26,976 nt of DNA from NCBI GenBank assembly GCA_023461275.1, contig JAEYMI010000087.1, positions 1 through 26,976 on the forward strand. Direction: 5' to 3'. How positions within the stretch are numbered: position 1 is the first letter of the stretch; every line of letters starts with the position of its first letter. This document shows, one piece after another, positions 7,562-14,623 of the stretch. Origin of the DNA: Actinomycetes bacterium. GTDB lineage: Bacteria; Actinomycetota; Actinomycetes; Mycobacteriales; Mycobacteriaceae. The translations under genes and the position numbers were made by a program. Under the pieces are notes generated by a model. That model searched no databases. It had not been told where the DNA came from and saw nothing but the letters and a program-made list of their open reading frames with translations.

Positions 7562-8038
7562 TCAGGCCGCGCGGGTGTTCGACGACTCAGCGACCTTCTT
7601 GATCCTGCCGAGCGTCTCGCTCATACCGAGGAGCAGTTCTTCCTCGAAGTTGTCCGATCCGCCGAAGATCTTGTCGACCAGCACCGACGAGATCTTGGTG
7701 GTCTGTCCGCCGGGTGCCTCGCGACGCTCGGTGACGCGGACGCCGGTGTCGGTGGGGGTGATGGTGAAGCTCCACACCGTGTGGTTCTCGGTGATGCGGA
7801 ACCCGATTTCCTCATTCGGCGTGAACCGCACGACCTTCGACGTCGTCGGCCACACCAGCGGTCCGCGGCGGTTGATGTTGATGGTCTTGGTGCCCAGCGT
7901 CACGGGTCCGCCGCGAATGATCATCTTCTTGCACTGCGGGCTCCACTCGCCCATCCGCTTGAGGTCGGAGATCACCGCCCAGACGGCCTGCGGTGTGGCG
8001 TCGATGTCGATGGATTGCTCGATCAATGCGGCGGTCAT
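7562..8038 (-). CDS. SRPBCC/polyketide cyclase-like lipid or ligand-binding protein
   Basis: The 158-residue protein starts with the usual SRPBCC opening (IDIDATPQAVWAVISD, about 9-24) and the W-x-P pattern EWSPQC (31-36). The later fold elements include WSFTITPTDTGVRVTER and a C-terminal amphipathic helix. Such proteins bind hydrophobic ligands in a helix-grip cavity; some are cyclases or dehydratases, but many have no known reaction. No ligand can be named here. The ATG at 8038 has GAGGG a few bases upstream. A sigma-A-like promoter (TTGACT, 18 bp, TAGGGT) lies in the divergent gap with the nitronate monooxygenase gene. Confidence 0.8.
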   Translation of the reverse strand: MTAALIEQSIDIDATPQAVWAVISDLKRMGEWSPQCKKMIIRGGPVTLGTKTININRRGPLVWPTTSKVVRFTPNEEIGFRITENHTVWSFTITPTDTGVRVTERREAPGGQTTKISSVLVDKIFGGSDNFEEELLLGMSETLGRIKKVAESSNTRAA

Positions 8039-8074
8039 TGCCTGCCCTCTCGTCCCCGGAATGTGGTCCAGGTA

Positions 8075-8104
8075 ACCCTAAAGCGCTAATTGTCTATCAG
8101 TCAA
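8075..8104 (-). promoter_or_regulatory. Candidate sigma-A promoter of the SRPBCC gene
   Basis: On the minus strand TTGACT (8104-8099) and TAGGGT (8080-8075) are separated by 18 bp. The predicted start is near 8068, about 30 nt before the ATG. Surrounding sequence is unusually AT-rich for this window (8079-8110). Confidence 0.45.
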
Positions 8105-8175
8105 TAAGCTCGATCGGGCAATGAACGACGTCGGGTTGATCGCATGCGGAGGCGCGGGCGCGCGGCGTCGACGGC

Positions 8176-8181
8176 TACCGT
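8176..8181 (+). promoter_or_regulatory. -10 box of a leaderless nitronate monooxygenase transcript
   Basis: TACCGT (TANNNT) lies 6 nt upstream of the GTG at 8188, and no ribosome binding site is visible. The same TACCGT-N6-GTG layout is found on the minus strand before the LLM gene at 24078. Confidence 0.5.
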
Positions 8182-8187
8182 CGTGGT

Positions 8188-9225
8188 GTGTCCGCATCGA
8201 AGATCGCGCAATTAGAAGTTCCCGTTGTTGCTGCCCCGATGGCCGGTGGGCCGAGCACCCCGGACCTGGTGATCGCTGCGGCCGACGCAGGTGCGCTGGG
8301 CTTTCTGGCAGCGGGATATCTCACCCCGGACGGACTCGCCGCGCAGATCGACGAGGTGGCGTCGCGCGGAGTTGTGTTCGGCGTCAACATCTTTGCACCG
8401 GGAATGCCGCTGCGGGATAGGGCTGCCGTCGAACGTTATCGAACTGCGCTGGAGCCGTTGGCTTCTGGTCTGGGTGTTGTGCCGGGGAACTTCAACGACG
8501 CCGATGATGATGCCTATACCGCGAAAGTCGATCTGGTGATCGATCGTCGGGTTCCGTTGGTGTCGTTCACCTTTGGTTTACCGAGCGAGTCCGATCTTGC
8601 GCGGTTGCAGGACGCGGGCGTCGAGGTGATCGCCACCGTCGCCGACCCTGACGACGCCGAACGTGCTGCGGCACTGGGCGTCGACGCGTTGTGTGTACAG
8701 GGGGCCGAGGCCGGCGGTCACCGCGCGACGCTGGATGCCGACGTGGTTCCGAACGAGGTGGGCGCGCTGGAACTCCTTGCCGCCGTGGCTGATCGGGTGC
8801 GGTTGCCGTTGATCGCGGCCGGGGGCATCGGCGACGGGTCGGCCGTCGCCGCGGCATTGCGAGCCGGAGCGAGTGCGGTGCAGATCGGTACTGCGCTCCT
8901 CGACGCCGACGAGGCGGGCACCAAGCCGACGCATCGGGCCGCGCTGCGCGACGCGCGGTTCTCCGAGACGGTGGTGACGCGGGCCTTCTCGGGCCGGCCC
9001 GCCCGGGCCCTGCGCAATGGCTTCGTCGACGAGTTCGACCCGATCGCGCCGAGTGCCTACCCGCAGGTTCACTACCTCACCAGCCCGATCCGCGCGGCGG
9101 CGGCGAAGGCCGATGATGCCGACCATCTCAACCTGTGGGCGGGAACAGCTTTCGCGACGACTCGTCGGGGTCCGGCCGCCGAGATCATCGCCGAGCTGTG
9201 GGCGCAGGCCCGCGGGAGTCAATAG
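8188..9225 (+). CDS. Nitronate monooxygenase family (2-nitropropane dioxygenase-like) flavoprotein
   Basis: The 345-residue TIM-barrel protein has the FMN-binding motifs of class I nitronate monooxygenases: PVVAAPMAGG (12-21), QGAEAGGH (171-178) with H178 as the likely catalytic histidine, and AAGGIGDG (210-217) followed by GASAVQIGTALL for phosphate binding. Family members oxidise alkyl nitronates such as propionate 3-nitronate with O2. Many annotated members are of unknown substrate, so the call is at family level. It should be cytosolic. The GTG at 8188 is preceded by a -10-like TACCGT and no ribosome binding site, which suggests a leaderless mRNA. The gene is convergent with a DUF350 gene across a 37-nt hairpin. 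Confidence 0.88.
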   Translation: MSASKIAQLEVPVVAAPMAGGPSTPDLVIAAADAGALGFLAAGYLTPDGLAAQIDEVASRGVVFGVNIFAPGMPLRDRAAVERYRTALEPLASGLGVVPGNFNDADDDAYTAKVDLVIDRRVPLVSFTFGLPSESDLARLQDAGVEVIATVADPDDAERAAALGVDALCVQGAEAGGHRATLDADVVPNEVGALELLAAVADRVRLPLIAAGGIGDGSAVAAALRAGASAVQIGTALLDADEAGTKPTHRAALRDARFSETVVTRAFSGRPARALRNGFVDEFDPIAPSAYPQVHYLTSPIRAAAAKADDADHLNLWAGTAFATTRRGPAAEIIAELWAQARGSQ

Positions 9226-9247
9226 GTCACGCTGGCCGCCAATAGAG

Positions 9248-9284
9248 AACGACATTTGTCGCGGATTGCGCGACAAATGTCGTT
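9248..9284. terminator. 37-nt hairpin family 3, copy 1, between convergent genes
   Basis: Perfect 16-bp arms (9248-9263 and 9269-9284) enclose a 5-nt loop, GATTG. The inner stem CATTTGTCGCG is identical to the copy at 9874-9910. It lies between the stops of the nitronate monooxygenase and DUF350 genes and could terminate both, though neither strand has a clear T-tract. Confidence 0.75.
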
Positions 9285-9311
9285 ACCTGTTGTCGGGAAG
9301 GCGCCGGGGCG

Positions 9312-9740
9312 TCAGGCCAGTAGGGTCGCGCCGATCACCGCTCCGACGCCGACGAACACCGCCGCCACCACCCATACCGCGGCGTTGCCGTCCTCCTCGA
9401 GGAGGAAGTCGCCCAGTTTGCCCGGGGTGAGCCAGTCGATGAGCACGAACGACCACATCATCACCGCGATCGCCACGACGACGTAGACGATCGTGTAGAC
9501 CAGTCCGCGCCAGAGTTCGAGGTAGGCCGAGTCGATGATGCCGCCGATCAGAACCAGCGTGAGGCCGATGACCTGCGCGGTCGCCAGCACGATGGCACTT
9601 CGGTTGCGATCCACCCACACCAGGTCGCGCAGCTTGCCCGGGGTGACCAGGTCGAGTGCGAAGTAGCCGAGGACGAGCAACGCAATCCCGACCAGGCTGT
9701 AGGACGCCCCCGCGGCCAGGTTGTCGCGCAGAATCTCCAC
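9312..9740 (-). CDS. DUF350 family integral membrane protein
   Basis: The protein of about 142 residues has four hydrophobic helices arranged as an internal duplication. Each half has two helices and the signature D-x-x-TPGKL-x-D (about 31-40 DLVTPGKLRD and 104-113 DWLTPGKLGD). The function of DUF350 is not established. AGGAG (9750-9746) is 5 nt from the GTG at 9740 but overlaps the GTG at 9746, so the downstream start is preferred; the difference is two residues. The gene is single, with the acyl-CoA dehydrogenase terminator upstream and a hairpin downstream. Confidence 0.85.
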   Translation of the reverse strand: MEILRDNLAAGASYSLVGIALLVLGYFALDLVTPGKLRDLVWVDRNRSAIVLATAQVIGLTLVLIGGIIDSAYLELWRGLVYTIVYVVVAIAVMMWSFVLIDWLTPGKLGDFLLEEDGNAAVWVVAAVFVGVGAVIGATLLA

Positions 9741-9867
9741 CGTCACTCCTTGTTCGGTCGTTTCCGACGCCCGGGACGACCGTCGTCGGTGATCGATGTG
9801 CGGGACTGTGTCCCTGCGAGAGGAACACTACGACATGTCGGTTGGGGGCATAGTCATACGACCCGAC

Positions 9868-9910
9868 AAAAAGGCAGGCATTTGTCGCGTAATCCGCGAC
9901 AAATGCCTGC
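9868..9910 (-). terminator. 37-nt hairpin family 3, copy 2, with T-tract: terminator of the acyl-CoA dehydrogenase operon
   Basis: Perfect 16-bp arms (9874-9889 and 9895-9910) enclose a 5-nt loop. On the minus strand the hairpin is followed by two C and then TTTTT (9872-9868), as in an intrinsic terminator. It lies 26 bp past the stop of the acyl-CoA dehydrogenase gene at 9936. Length and core match the hairpin at 9248-9284. Confidence 0.8.
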
Positions 9911-9935
9911 ACTTCTTGGTGTGGAGCGTCAGCGC

Positions 9936-11060
9936 TCAGGCGACGGTGACCATGTCGTAGTCGCCGACCTTGGCCGCCAACGACGTGAGGTGCTCGTCGG
10001 CGTCGCCGAGGGTTCGGCTGATCGCGGTCAGCCGGGCGACGTAGTGCCCGACGGGGTACTCCGCGGTCATGCCGATGCCGCCGTGCATCTGAATCGATTC
10101 CTGTCCGATACGACGTGCCGACCGGCAGATCTGCAGCTTGGCGCGGCTGTAGATCGACGGATCGGTCAGGCCGTCGGCGAGTGAGGCGGTGGCGTACAGG
10201 CTCATGCTGCGCGCCAGTTCTAGGACCACGAACATGTCCGACGCCCGCTGGGTGAGCGTCTGGAAGGTCTTGAGCGGGACACCGAACTGCTTGCGCGCCT
10301 TGAGGTATTCGGTGGTCAGCTCCAGCGCGCGTTCCATCGCGCCGACCGCTTCGGCGCACAGTGCGGTCTGGGCGAAGATCTCGGCGTAGGCGAGCGCATC
10401 GGACTGATCGCCCGTCGCCAACTCGATCGCCGGGGTGTTGTCGAAGCGCACCCGGGCGCCACGCCGAGTGTCATAGGTGGCGAATCCGTCGACGGTGACA
10501 CCGGAGGCGTCGGAGTCGGCGAGAAACAGTCCGATGCTGCCGTCGTCGCGTCGGGCACTGACCACGAACTTCTGCGCGACGTCGCCGGCCAGCACCGGGT
10601 ACTTGGTGCCGGTCAGGGTGGCACCGTCGCCGTCGCCGGTGGCGGTGGTGGTGACCGCGGCACCCGGCCACCGGTCGTCGGGCTCAGTGTGGGCCAGCCC
10701 CAACAGAAGTCGGCCTTCGGAGACCTCGGTGAGCAGCTCGCTCCGGCGATCCCCGGATGCCACCCGATCGATGAGTACGCCCGGCAGGAGAGCCCCGTAG
10801 AGCAGCGGTTCGGGGGCGAGGCTGCGCCCGATCTCACCCATCACCGCCGACACCTCGACCGGTCCGGCGCCGGTGCCGCCGGCGTCCTCGGCGAAAGGCA
10901 GGCCGACGATGCCGATCTCGGCCAGCGACGCCCACACCGACGGCTGCCAGCCCGCCTCGGTCTCCGAGACGGCGCGCAGCTTTTCGATGTCGTAGGACTT
11001 GAAGACGTCGCGTGCGGTGTCACGCAACAGGGATTGTTCTTCGGAAAGATCGAAATCCAT
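9936..11060 (-). CDS. Acyl-CoA dehydrogenase family protein (small-subunit type)
   Basis: The 374-residue FAD enzyme has the family's N-terminal helical domain (MDFDLSEEQSLLRD onward), a middle beta domain (about 120-210) and a C-terminal helical domain with KARKQFGVPLKTFQ (254-267) and QMHGGIGMTAEY (324-335). The usual Tyr-Glu-Gly-Thr segment with the catalytic Glu is absent near the C-terminus, where SRTLGDADEH is found. Paired actinobacterial acyl-CoA dehydrogenases often form heterotetramers in which only one subunit is catalytic. Its partner is probably the product of the gene 27 bp upstream. The ATG at 11060 has GGAG 9 nt upstream. The substrate is unknown; the pair resembles PimC/PimD and steroid side-chain FadE pairs in layout. 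Confidence 0.9.
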   Translation of the reverse strand: MDFDLSEEQSLLRDTARDVFKSYDIEKLRAVSETEAGWQPSVWASLAEIGIVGLPFAEDAGGTGAGPVEVSAVMGEIGRSLAPEPLLYGALLPGVLIDRVASGDRRSELLTEVSEGRLLLGLAHTEPDDRWPGAAVTTTATGDGDGATLTGTKYPVLAGDVAQKFVVSARRDDGSIGLFLADSDASGVTVDGFATYDTRRGARVRFDNTPAIELATGDQSDALAYAEIFAQTALCAEAVGAMERALELTTEYLKARKQFGVPLKTFQTLTQRASDMFVVLELARSMSLYATASLADGLTDPSIYSRAKLQICRSARRIGQESIQMHGGIGMTAEYPVGHYVARLTAISRTLGDADEHLTSLAAKVGDYDMVTVA

Positions 11061-11087
11061 TGTGATACTCCAGAATTCAGGCGGCGT

Positions 11088-12257
11088 CTACAGGCCGAGG
11101 ATCGACGACGAGATGATGGTGCGCTGCACTTCCGACGACCCGCCGTAGATGGTGACCTTGCGGTAGTTCAGGTACTCGGGCACGGCCAGCTGCGCCCACT
11201 CCGGGGTGCCGACACCGGGTGCGTCCACTGCCAGGCCGCGAGCTCCGGCGACGTCGGCGAGCAGTTCGGTGGCCGACTGCTGCAGCTCGCTGCCGCGTAG
11301 TTTCACCAACGACGACACCGGGTTGGGCTTGCCGTCGGCCGAGCCGGCGACAACCCGCAACTGCGTGAGTTCCAGTGCGAGAAGCTCGTTTTCGAGTTCG
11401 GCCAGGCGGGCCGCGAACAACGGCTCCTCCAGCAGGGTGCCGTTGGCGGTCGGCGTCGACGCGGCCAACTTCTTGGCCTCCGAGAGCTTGGTCTTGGTCC
11501 AGCCGACGCGGGCGATACCGGTGCGCTCGTTGCCGAGCAGGAACTTGGCGTAGGTCCAGCCGGCGTTCTCCTCGCCGACGAGGTTCTCCGCCGGAACTCG
11601 AACGTTGTCGAAGAAGACCTCGTTGACCTCGACGCTGCCGTCGATCAGCTTGATCGGGCGCATCTCGATGCCCTCGGTCTTCAGGTCGATGAGCAGGAAG
11701 CTGATGCCGGCCTGCTTCTTGACGTCGGGGTTGGTGCGCACCAGGCAGAAAATCCAGTCGGCGTACTGGCCGAGCGTGGTCCAGGTCTTCTGGCCGTTGA
11801 CGATGTAGTGGTCGCCGTCGCGCACCGCGCGCGTCTTCAACGACGCGAGGTCCGAACCCGCCTCGGGCTCGGAAAAGCCTTGGCACCACCAGATGTCGAG
11901 GTTGGCCGTGGCCGGCAGGAAGCGTTCCTTGAGTTCCTGGGAACCGAAGGTCGCGATCACCGGGCCCACCATGTTGACGTTGAAGGTCAGTGGATCGGGC
12001 ACGAAGTTCAGGCTGAGCTGATCGTGATAGATGTTCTTCTGGATCGGTGTCCAGTCCTTGCCGCCCCACTCGGCGGGCCAGCCGATGGTGGCCAGGCCCT
12101 CCTCATTGAGGATGCGCTGGGTGGTGACGAGATCGTCGGGAAGGTTCAGGGTGCCGGCAGCGGTGCGCTCCCGGATTTCCTTGGGAATCTTGGTGGTGAA
12201 GATGGTCTGCAGTTCCTGGCGGAACGCCTCTTCTTCCGGGGTGAACGTCAACTTCAT
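11088..12257 (-). CDS. Acyl-CoA dehydrogenase family protein (large-subunit type)
   Basis: The 389-residue protein shows FAD- and substrate-binding motifs GFSEPEAGSD (127-136) and NGQKTWT (154-160), and a C-terminal YGGSSEVQR (371-379). A Gly replaces the catalytic Glu of the classical YEGT position, as in many actinobacterial FadE proteins that use another acid. It would oxidise an acyl-CoA to the enoyl-CoA, probably as a complex with the next gene's product; the acyl chain is not known. AGGAG lies 9 nt before the ATG at 12257, which is preferred over an upstream in-frame start at 12305. It is first in a two-gene operon and divergent from a TetR regulator that probably controls it. Confidence 0.9.
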   Translation of the reverse strand: MKLTFTPEEEAFRQELQTIFTTKIPKEIRERTAAGTLNLPDDLVTTQRILNEEGLATIGWPAEWGGKDWTPIQKNIYHDQLSLNFVPDPLTFNVNMVGPVIATFGSQELKERFLPATANLDIWWCQGFSEPEAGSDLASLKTRAVRDGDHYIVNGQKTWTTLGQYADWIFCLVRTNPDVKKQAGISFLLIDLKTEGIEMRPIKLIDGSVEVNEVFFDNVRVPAENLVGEENAGWTYAKFLLGNERTGIARVGWTKTKLSEAKKLAASTPTANGTLLEEPLFAARLAELENELLALELTQLRVVAGSADGKPNPVSSLVKLRGSELQQSATELLADVAGARGLAVDAPGVGTPEWAQLAVPEYLNYRKVTIYGGSSEVQRTIISSSILGL

Positions 12258-12281
12258 GGGGATCTGCTCCTGGGCCGTCGT

Positions 12282-12309
12282 GGGAATGACGATACTCGGA
12301 ACCATTCCC
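12282..12309. promoter_or_regulatory. Candidate operator between the acyl-CoA dehydrogenase and TetR genes
   Basis: GGGAATG (12282-12288) and CATTCCC (12303-12309) form an inverted repeat with a 14-bp spacer. The half-site centres are 21 bp apart, two helical turns. It sits in the only gap between the divergent TetR gene and the operon, where an autoregulatory TetR site would be expected. Confidence 0.4.
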
Positions 12310-12327
12310 TAAAGCCACGAAAATTGC

Positions 12328-12333
12328 AATAAT
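12328..12333 (+). promoter_or_regulatory. -10 box of a probably leaderless TetR transcript
   Basis: AATAAT matches TATAAT at five of six positions and ends 7 nt before the ATG at 12341. This supports 12341 rather than the ATG at 12332, which would overlap the box. Confidence 0.4.
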
Positions 12334-12340
12334 GCTTTCG

Positions 12341-12925
12341 ATGACGACGTCGACGGACTCCGACCCGACGCCCGCGGTGAAGCGACCCGGCGGGCGCAGT
12401 GCCCGGGTGCGCGACGCCGTGTACGACGCCGTCGGGGAACTGCTCGACAGCAGCCCCCGGGACGCGATGTCGATACCGCAGATCGCGGAGATGGCCGGGG
12501 TCAACCCGACGACCGTCTACCGCCGGTGGGGGTCGATGGATGTGCTGCTCGAGGAGGTGGCCGTCGCCTTCCTCGCAGAGGGCGCATCCCTGCCCGACAC
12601 CGGCGATCTGCGCACTGACCTGCAGAAATGGGCGGGTCAGATGGCGGTCGACCTGGCCACGCCGCGTCGTCGAACCTATCTGCGAGCGATGGTGTGGGCG
12701 CGTGAGGACGTGGTGACCGAGTGCCCGCGGTGGGAGATCCGACGCGGACAGGTCACCGAGATCGTCGAACGCGCCCGGGCTCGCGGGGAGCGCACGCCCG
12801 ACGTCGAGCAGATCCTCGATCACGTCGTCGCCCCGATGTACCACCACAGCGCGTTCGGTCTGCCCGTCGGCGAAGCGATGGGCAGGCGGATGGTCGACGA
12901 TGTGCTGTTGATGACGCGGTGTTGA
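12341..12925 (+). CDS. TetR/AcrR family transcriptional regulator
   Basis: The 194-residue protein has an N-terminal TetR DNA-binding domain with a helix-turn-helix at about 43-63 (MSIPQIAEMAG...TTVYRRW), followed by a helical C-terminal ligand domain with the TetR_C-like ATPRRRTYLRAMVW region. It is divergent from a two-gene acyl-CoA dehydrogenase operon with an inverted repeat in the shared 83-bp gap, so local repression released by an acyl-CoA or its precursor is the simplest model. The amidase gene starts 73 bp downstream on the same strand but has its own -10 box. Confidence 0.88.
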   Translation: MTTSTDSDPTPAVKRPGGRSARVRDAVYDAVGELLDSSPRDAMSIPQIAEMAGVNPTTVYRRWGSMDVLLEEVAVAFLAEGASLPDTGDLRTDLQKWAGQMAVDLATPRRRTYLRAMVWAREDVVTECPRWEIRRGQVTEIVERARARGERTPDVEQILDHVVAPMYHHSAFGLPVGEAMGRRMVDDVLLMTRC

Positions 12926-12984
12926 TGATGACGCGTCTACGGTGCGGCTTGGTGAACCTGGCTTGATCGTCGTCGAAGTGTGAT

Positions 12985-12990
12985 TAGGCT
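12985..12990 (+). promoter_or_regulatory. -10 box of a leaderless amidase transcript
   Basis: TAGGCT (TANNNT) ends 7 nt before the ATG at 12998, with no ribosome binding site between. This supports 12998 over the GTG at 12980. Confidence 0.5.
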
Positions 12991-12997
12991 CGGCAGC

Positions 12998-14413
12998 ATG
13001 CGCAATGTCCACGCCTTCGGCGACGACTGTTTGGGTGATCTGGATGCGACCGGCCTCGCGGCGGAGTTGGCGGCCGGTCGGGTATCGGCGCTGGAAGCGG
13101 TCGAGGCGGCACTCGACCGGATCGACCGTGTCAACGGCGTGCTGAACGCGGTGGCCTTCGATGACAGCGATCGCGCCCGGAAACGCGCTGTGGACAACAA
13201 CTTTCCGGCCGGTGGATTCGCCGGGGTGCCCTCGATCATCAAGAACAACACCAAGTTCGCCGGCCTGCCAACCTGTTTCGGCTCGGGTGCGGTGCCGCCG
13301 CATCCGGCGCCGGCCGACGAGGCGTTCACCCGACAACTCGTCTCGACCGGGGTCAACATCGTCGGGGCGTCGACGCTGCCGGCGTTCGGGCTCACCGCCA
13401 CAACCGAATTCGACGACCGGCCGCCCACCCGCAATCCGTGGGACACCGACTACTCCTGTGGTGCGTCGTCTGGTGGTTCGGCGGCGCTGGTGGCGAGCGG
13501 CGCGCTGCCGATCGCACATGCCAACGACGGTGGAGGTTCCATCCGGATCCCGGCCGCCGCGTGTGGTCTGGTGGGGCTCAAGTCATCTCGGGGCCGGCTG
13601 GCATCGAGCGAGGCCTCCGAGCAGGCACCCATCGATCTGGTGGCCAATGGCATCGTCAGCCGTAGTGTCCGCGACACCGCCGGATTCCTGGCGAGTGCGG
13701 AAACCTACCGTCGGGCACCGGGTTTCGATCCGGTGGGGCTGGTGACCGGCCCGTCGGATCGTCGGCTGCGGGTGGCGGTGCTCACCGAACCGCTGGCGTC
13801 GGACTCCCTTGACGCCGACTCGTTGCGTGCCGTCGACGAGGTGCGGACGCTGCTGGAATCGCTGGGGCACCGGACCGAGACGATTGCGATCCCGGTCGGG
13901 AAATCCTTCGTCGATGATTTCGTCGACTACTGGTCGTTGATGGCGTTCTCGTTGGAGTACTTCGGCAAGCGGGTCGTCGCCAAGGATTTCGATCGGTCGC
14001 GCATCGATCCGTTCACCCACGGCCTCGCGGGGCGCTTCCGGCGACGCTTCTGGCGCATGCCCGCGGTGATCCGTGGACTGAACCGATCGACCGTCGAATT
14101 CCTCAGTGTCTTCCAGCGATTCGACGTCGTGCTGTCCCCGACACTCGGACACACCACCCCGAGAATCGGATACCTCGACCCCGCAGGCGATTTCGACGAG
14201 ATCTTCGCCCGGCTAATGCGGTACGTGGCGTTCACCCCGGCCAACAACACCTCGGGCGCTCCTGGCATCAGCCTGCCGCTGGCGCGGACCGACGCCGGAC
14301 TGCCGCTCGGCATTCATTTCTCCGCCGACGTCGGGGACGAGCGAACCCTGCTGGAGCTGGCGTTCGAACTCGAAGCGGCACAACCGTTTGCCCGGATCGG
14401 TGCCTCGCGTTGA
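12998..14413 (+). CDS. Amidase (amidase signature family)
   Basis: The 471-residue serine hydrolase has the Ser-cisSer-Lys triad of the family: K82 in SIIKNN, the cis-serine in CGASSGGSAA (S157/S158), and the nucleophile S181 in GGGSIRIPA (178-186). Family members hydrolyse amides or act in amide transfer. The absence of GatB/GatC neighbours and the sequence argue for a catabolic amidase rather than GatA; the substrate is unknown. It should be cytosolic. The start at 12998 is chosen because TAGGCT lies 7 nt upstream, as in a leaderless gene. Its TGA stop (14411-14413) is itself the first three bases of a 21-bp tandem repeat array. Confidence 0.9.
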   Translation: MRNVHAFGDDCLGDLDATGLAAELAAGRVSALEAVEAALDRIDRVNGVLNAVAFDDSDRARKRAVDNNFPAGGFAGVPSIIKNNTKFAGLPTCFGSGAVPPHPAPADEAFTRQLVSTGVNIVGASTLPAFGLTATTEFDDRPPTRNPWDTDYSCGASSGGSAALVASGALPIAHANDGGGSIRIPAAACGLVGLKSSRGRLASSEASEQAPIDLVANGIVSRSVRDTAGFLASAETYRRAPGFDPVGLVTGPSDRRLRVAVLTEPLASDSLDADSLRAVDEVRTLLESLGHRTETIAIPVGKSFVDDFVDYWSLMAFSLEYFGKRVVAKDFDRSRIDPFTHGLAGRFRRRFWRMPAVIRGLNRSTVEFLSVFQRFDVVLSPTLGHTTPRIGYLDPAGDFDEIFARLMRYVAFTPANNTSGAPGISLPLARTDAGLPLGIHFSADVGDERTLLELAFELEAAQPFARIGASR

Positions 14414-14515
14414 CGGCGCCCTCCGCCTCGTCGACGGCGCCCTCCGTCGCGTTGACGGCGCCCTCCGTCGCGTTGACGGCGCCCATCGTCGCATCGACGG
14501 TGCCCTCCCGCTCGT
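14411..14515. repeat. 21-bp tandem repeat array B, beginning with the amidase stop codon
   Basis: Five 21-bp units (14411-14431, 14432-14452, 14453-14473, 14474-14494, 14495-14515) have the form YGACGGCGCCCTCCGTCGCG plus T. The amidase TGA is the start of unit 1, and TGA recurs in the same frame at the start of units 3 and 4. The core GACGGCGCCC also occurs in array C at 16815-16962. Confidence 0.85.
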
Positions 14516-14533
14516 TGTCTCGGGATCGATCCA

Positions 14534-14580
14534 CAACTCCGTAGATCTGGTCGCTATATACGACCAGATCGACGGAGTTG
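14534..14580. terminator. 47-nt hairpin family 4, copy 1, between convergent genes
   Basis: The 20-nt arms (14534-14553 and 14561-14580) pair with one mismatch around the loop CTATATA. It lies between the convergent amidase and symporter genes, a good position for a bidirectional terminator. A second copy with the same lengths is at 23149-23195. Confidence 0.75.
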
Positions 14581-14623
14581 ATGAAACGCGCCCAGTAGTT
14601 CAGGCGCCCGGCGATTCAGATGC

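Noticed and set aside
14411..14515. CRISPR array
   Set aside because: The 21-bp units are head-to-tail with no spacers, and no cas genes are present.
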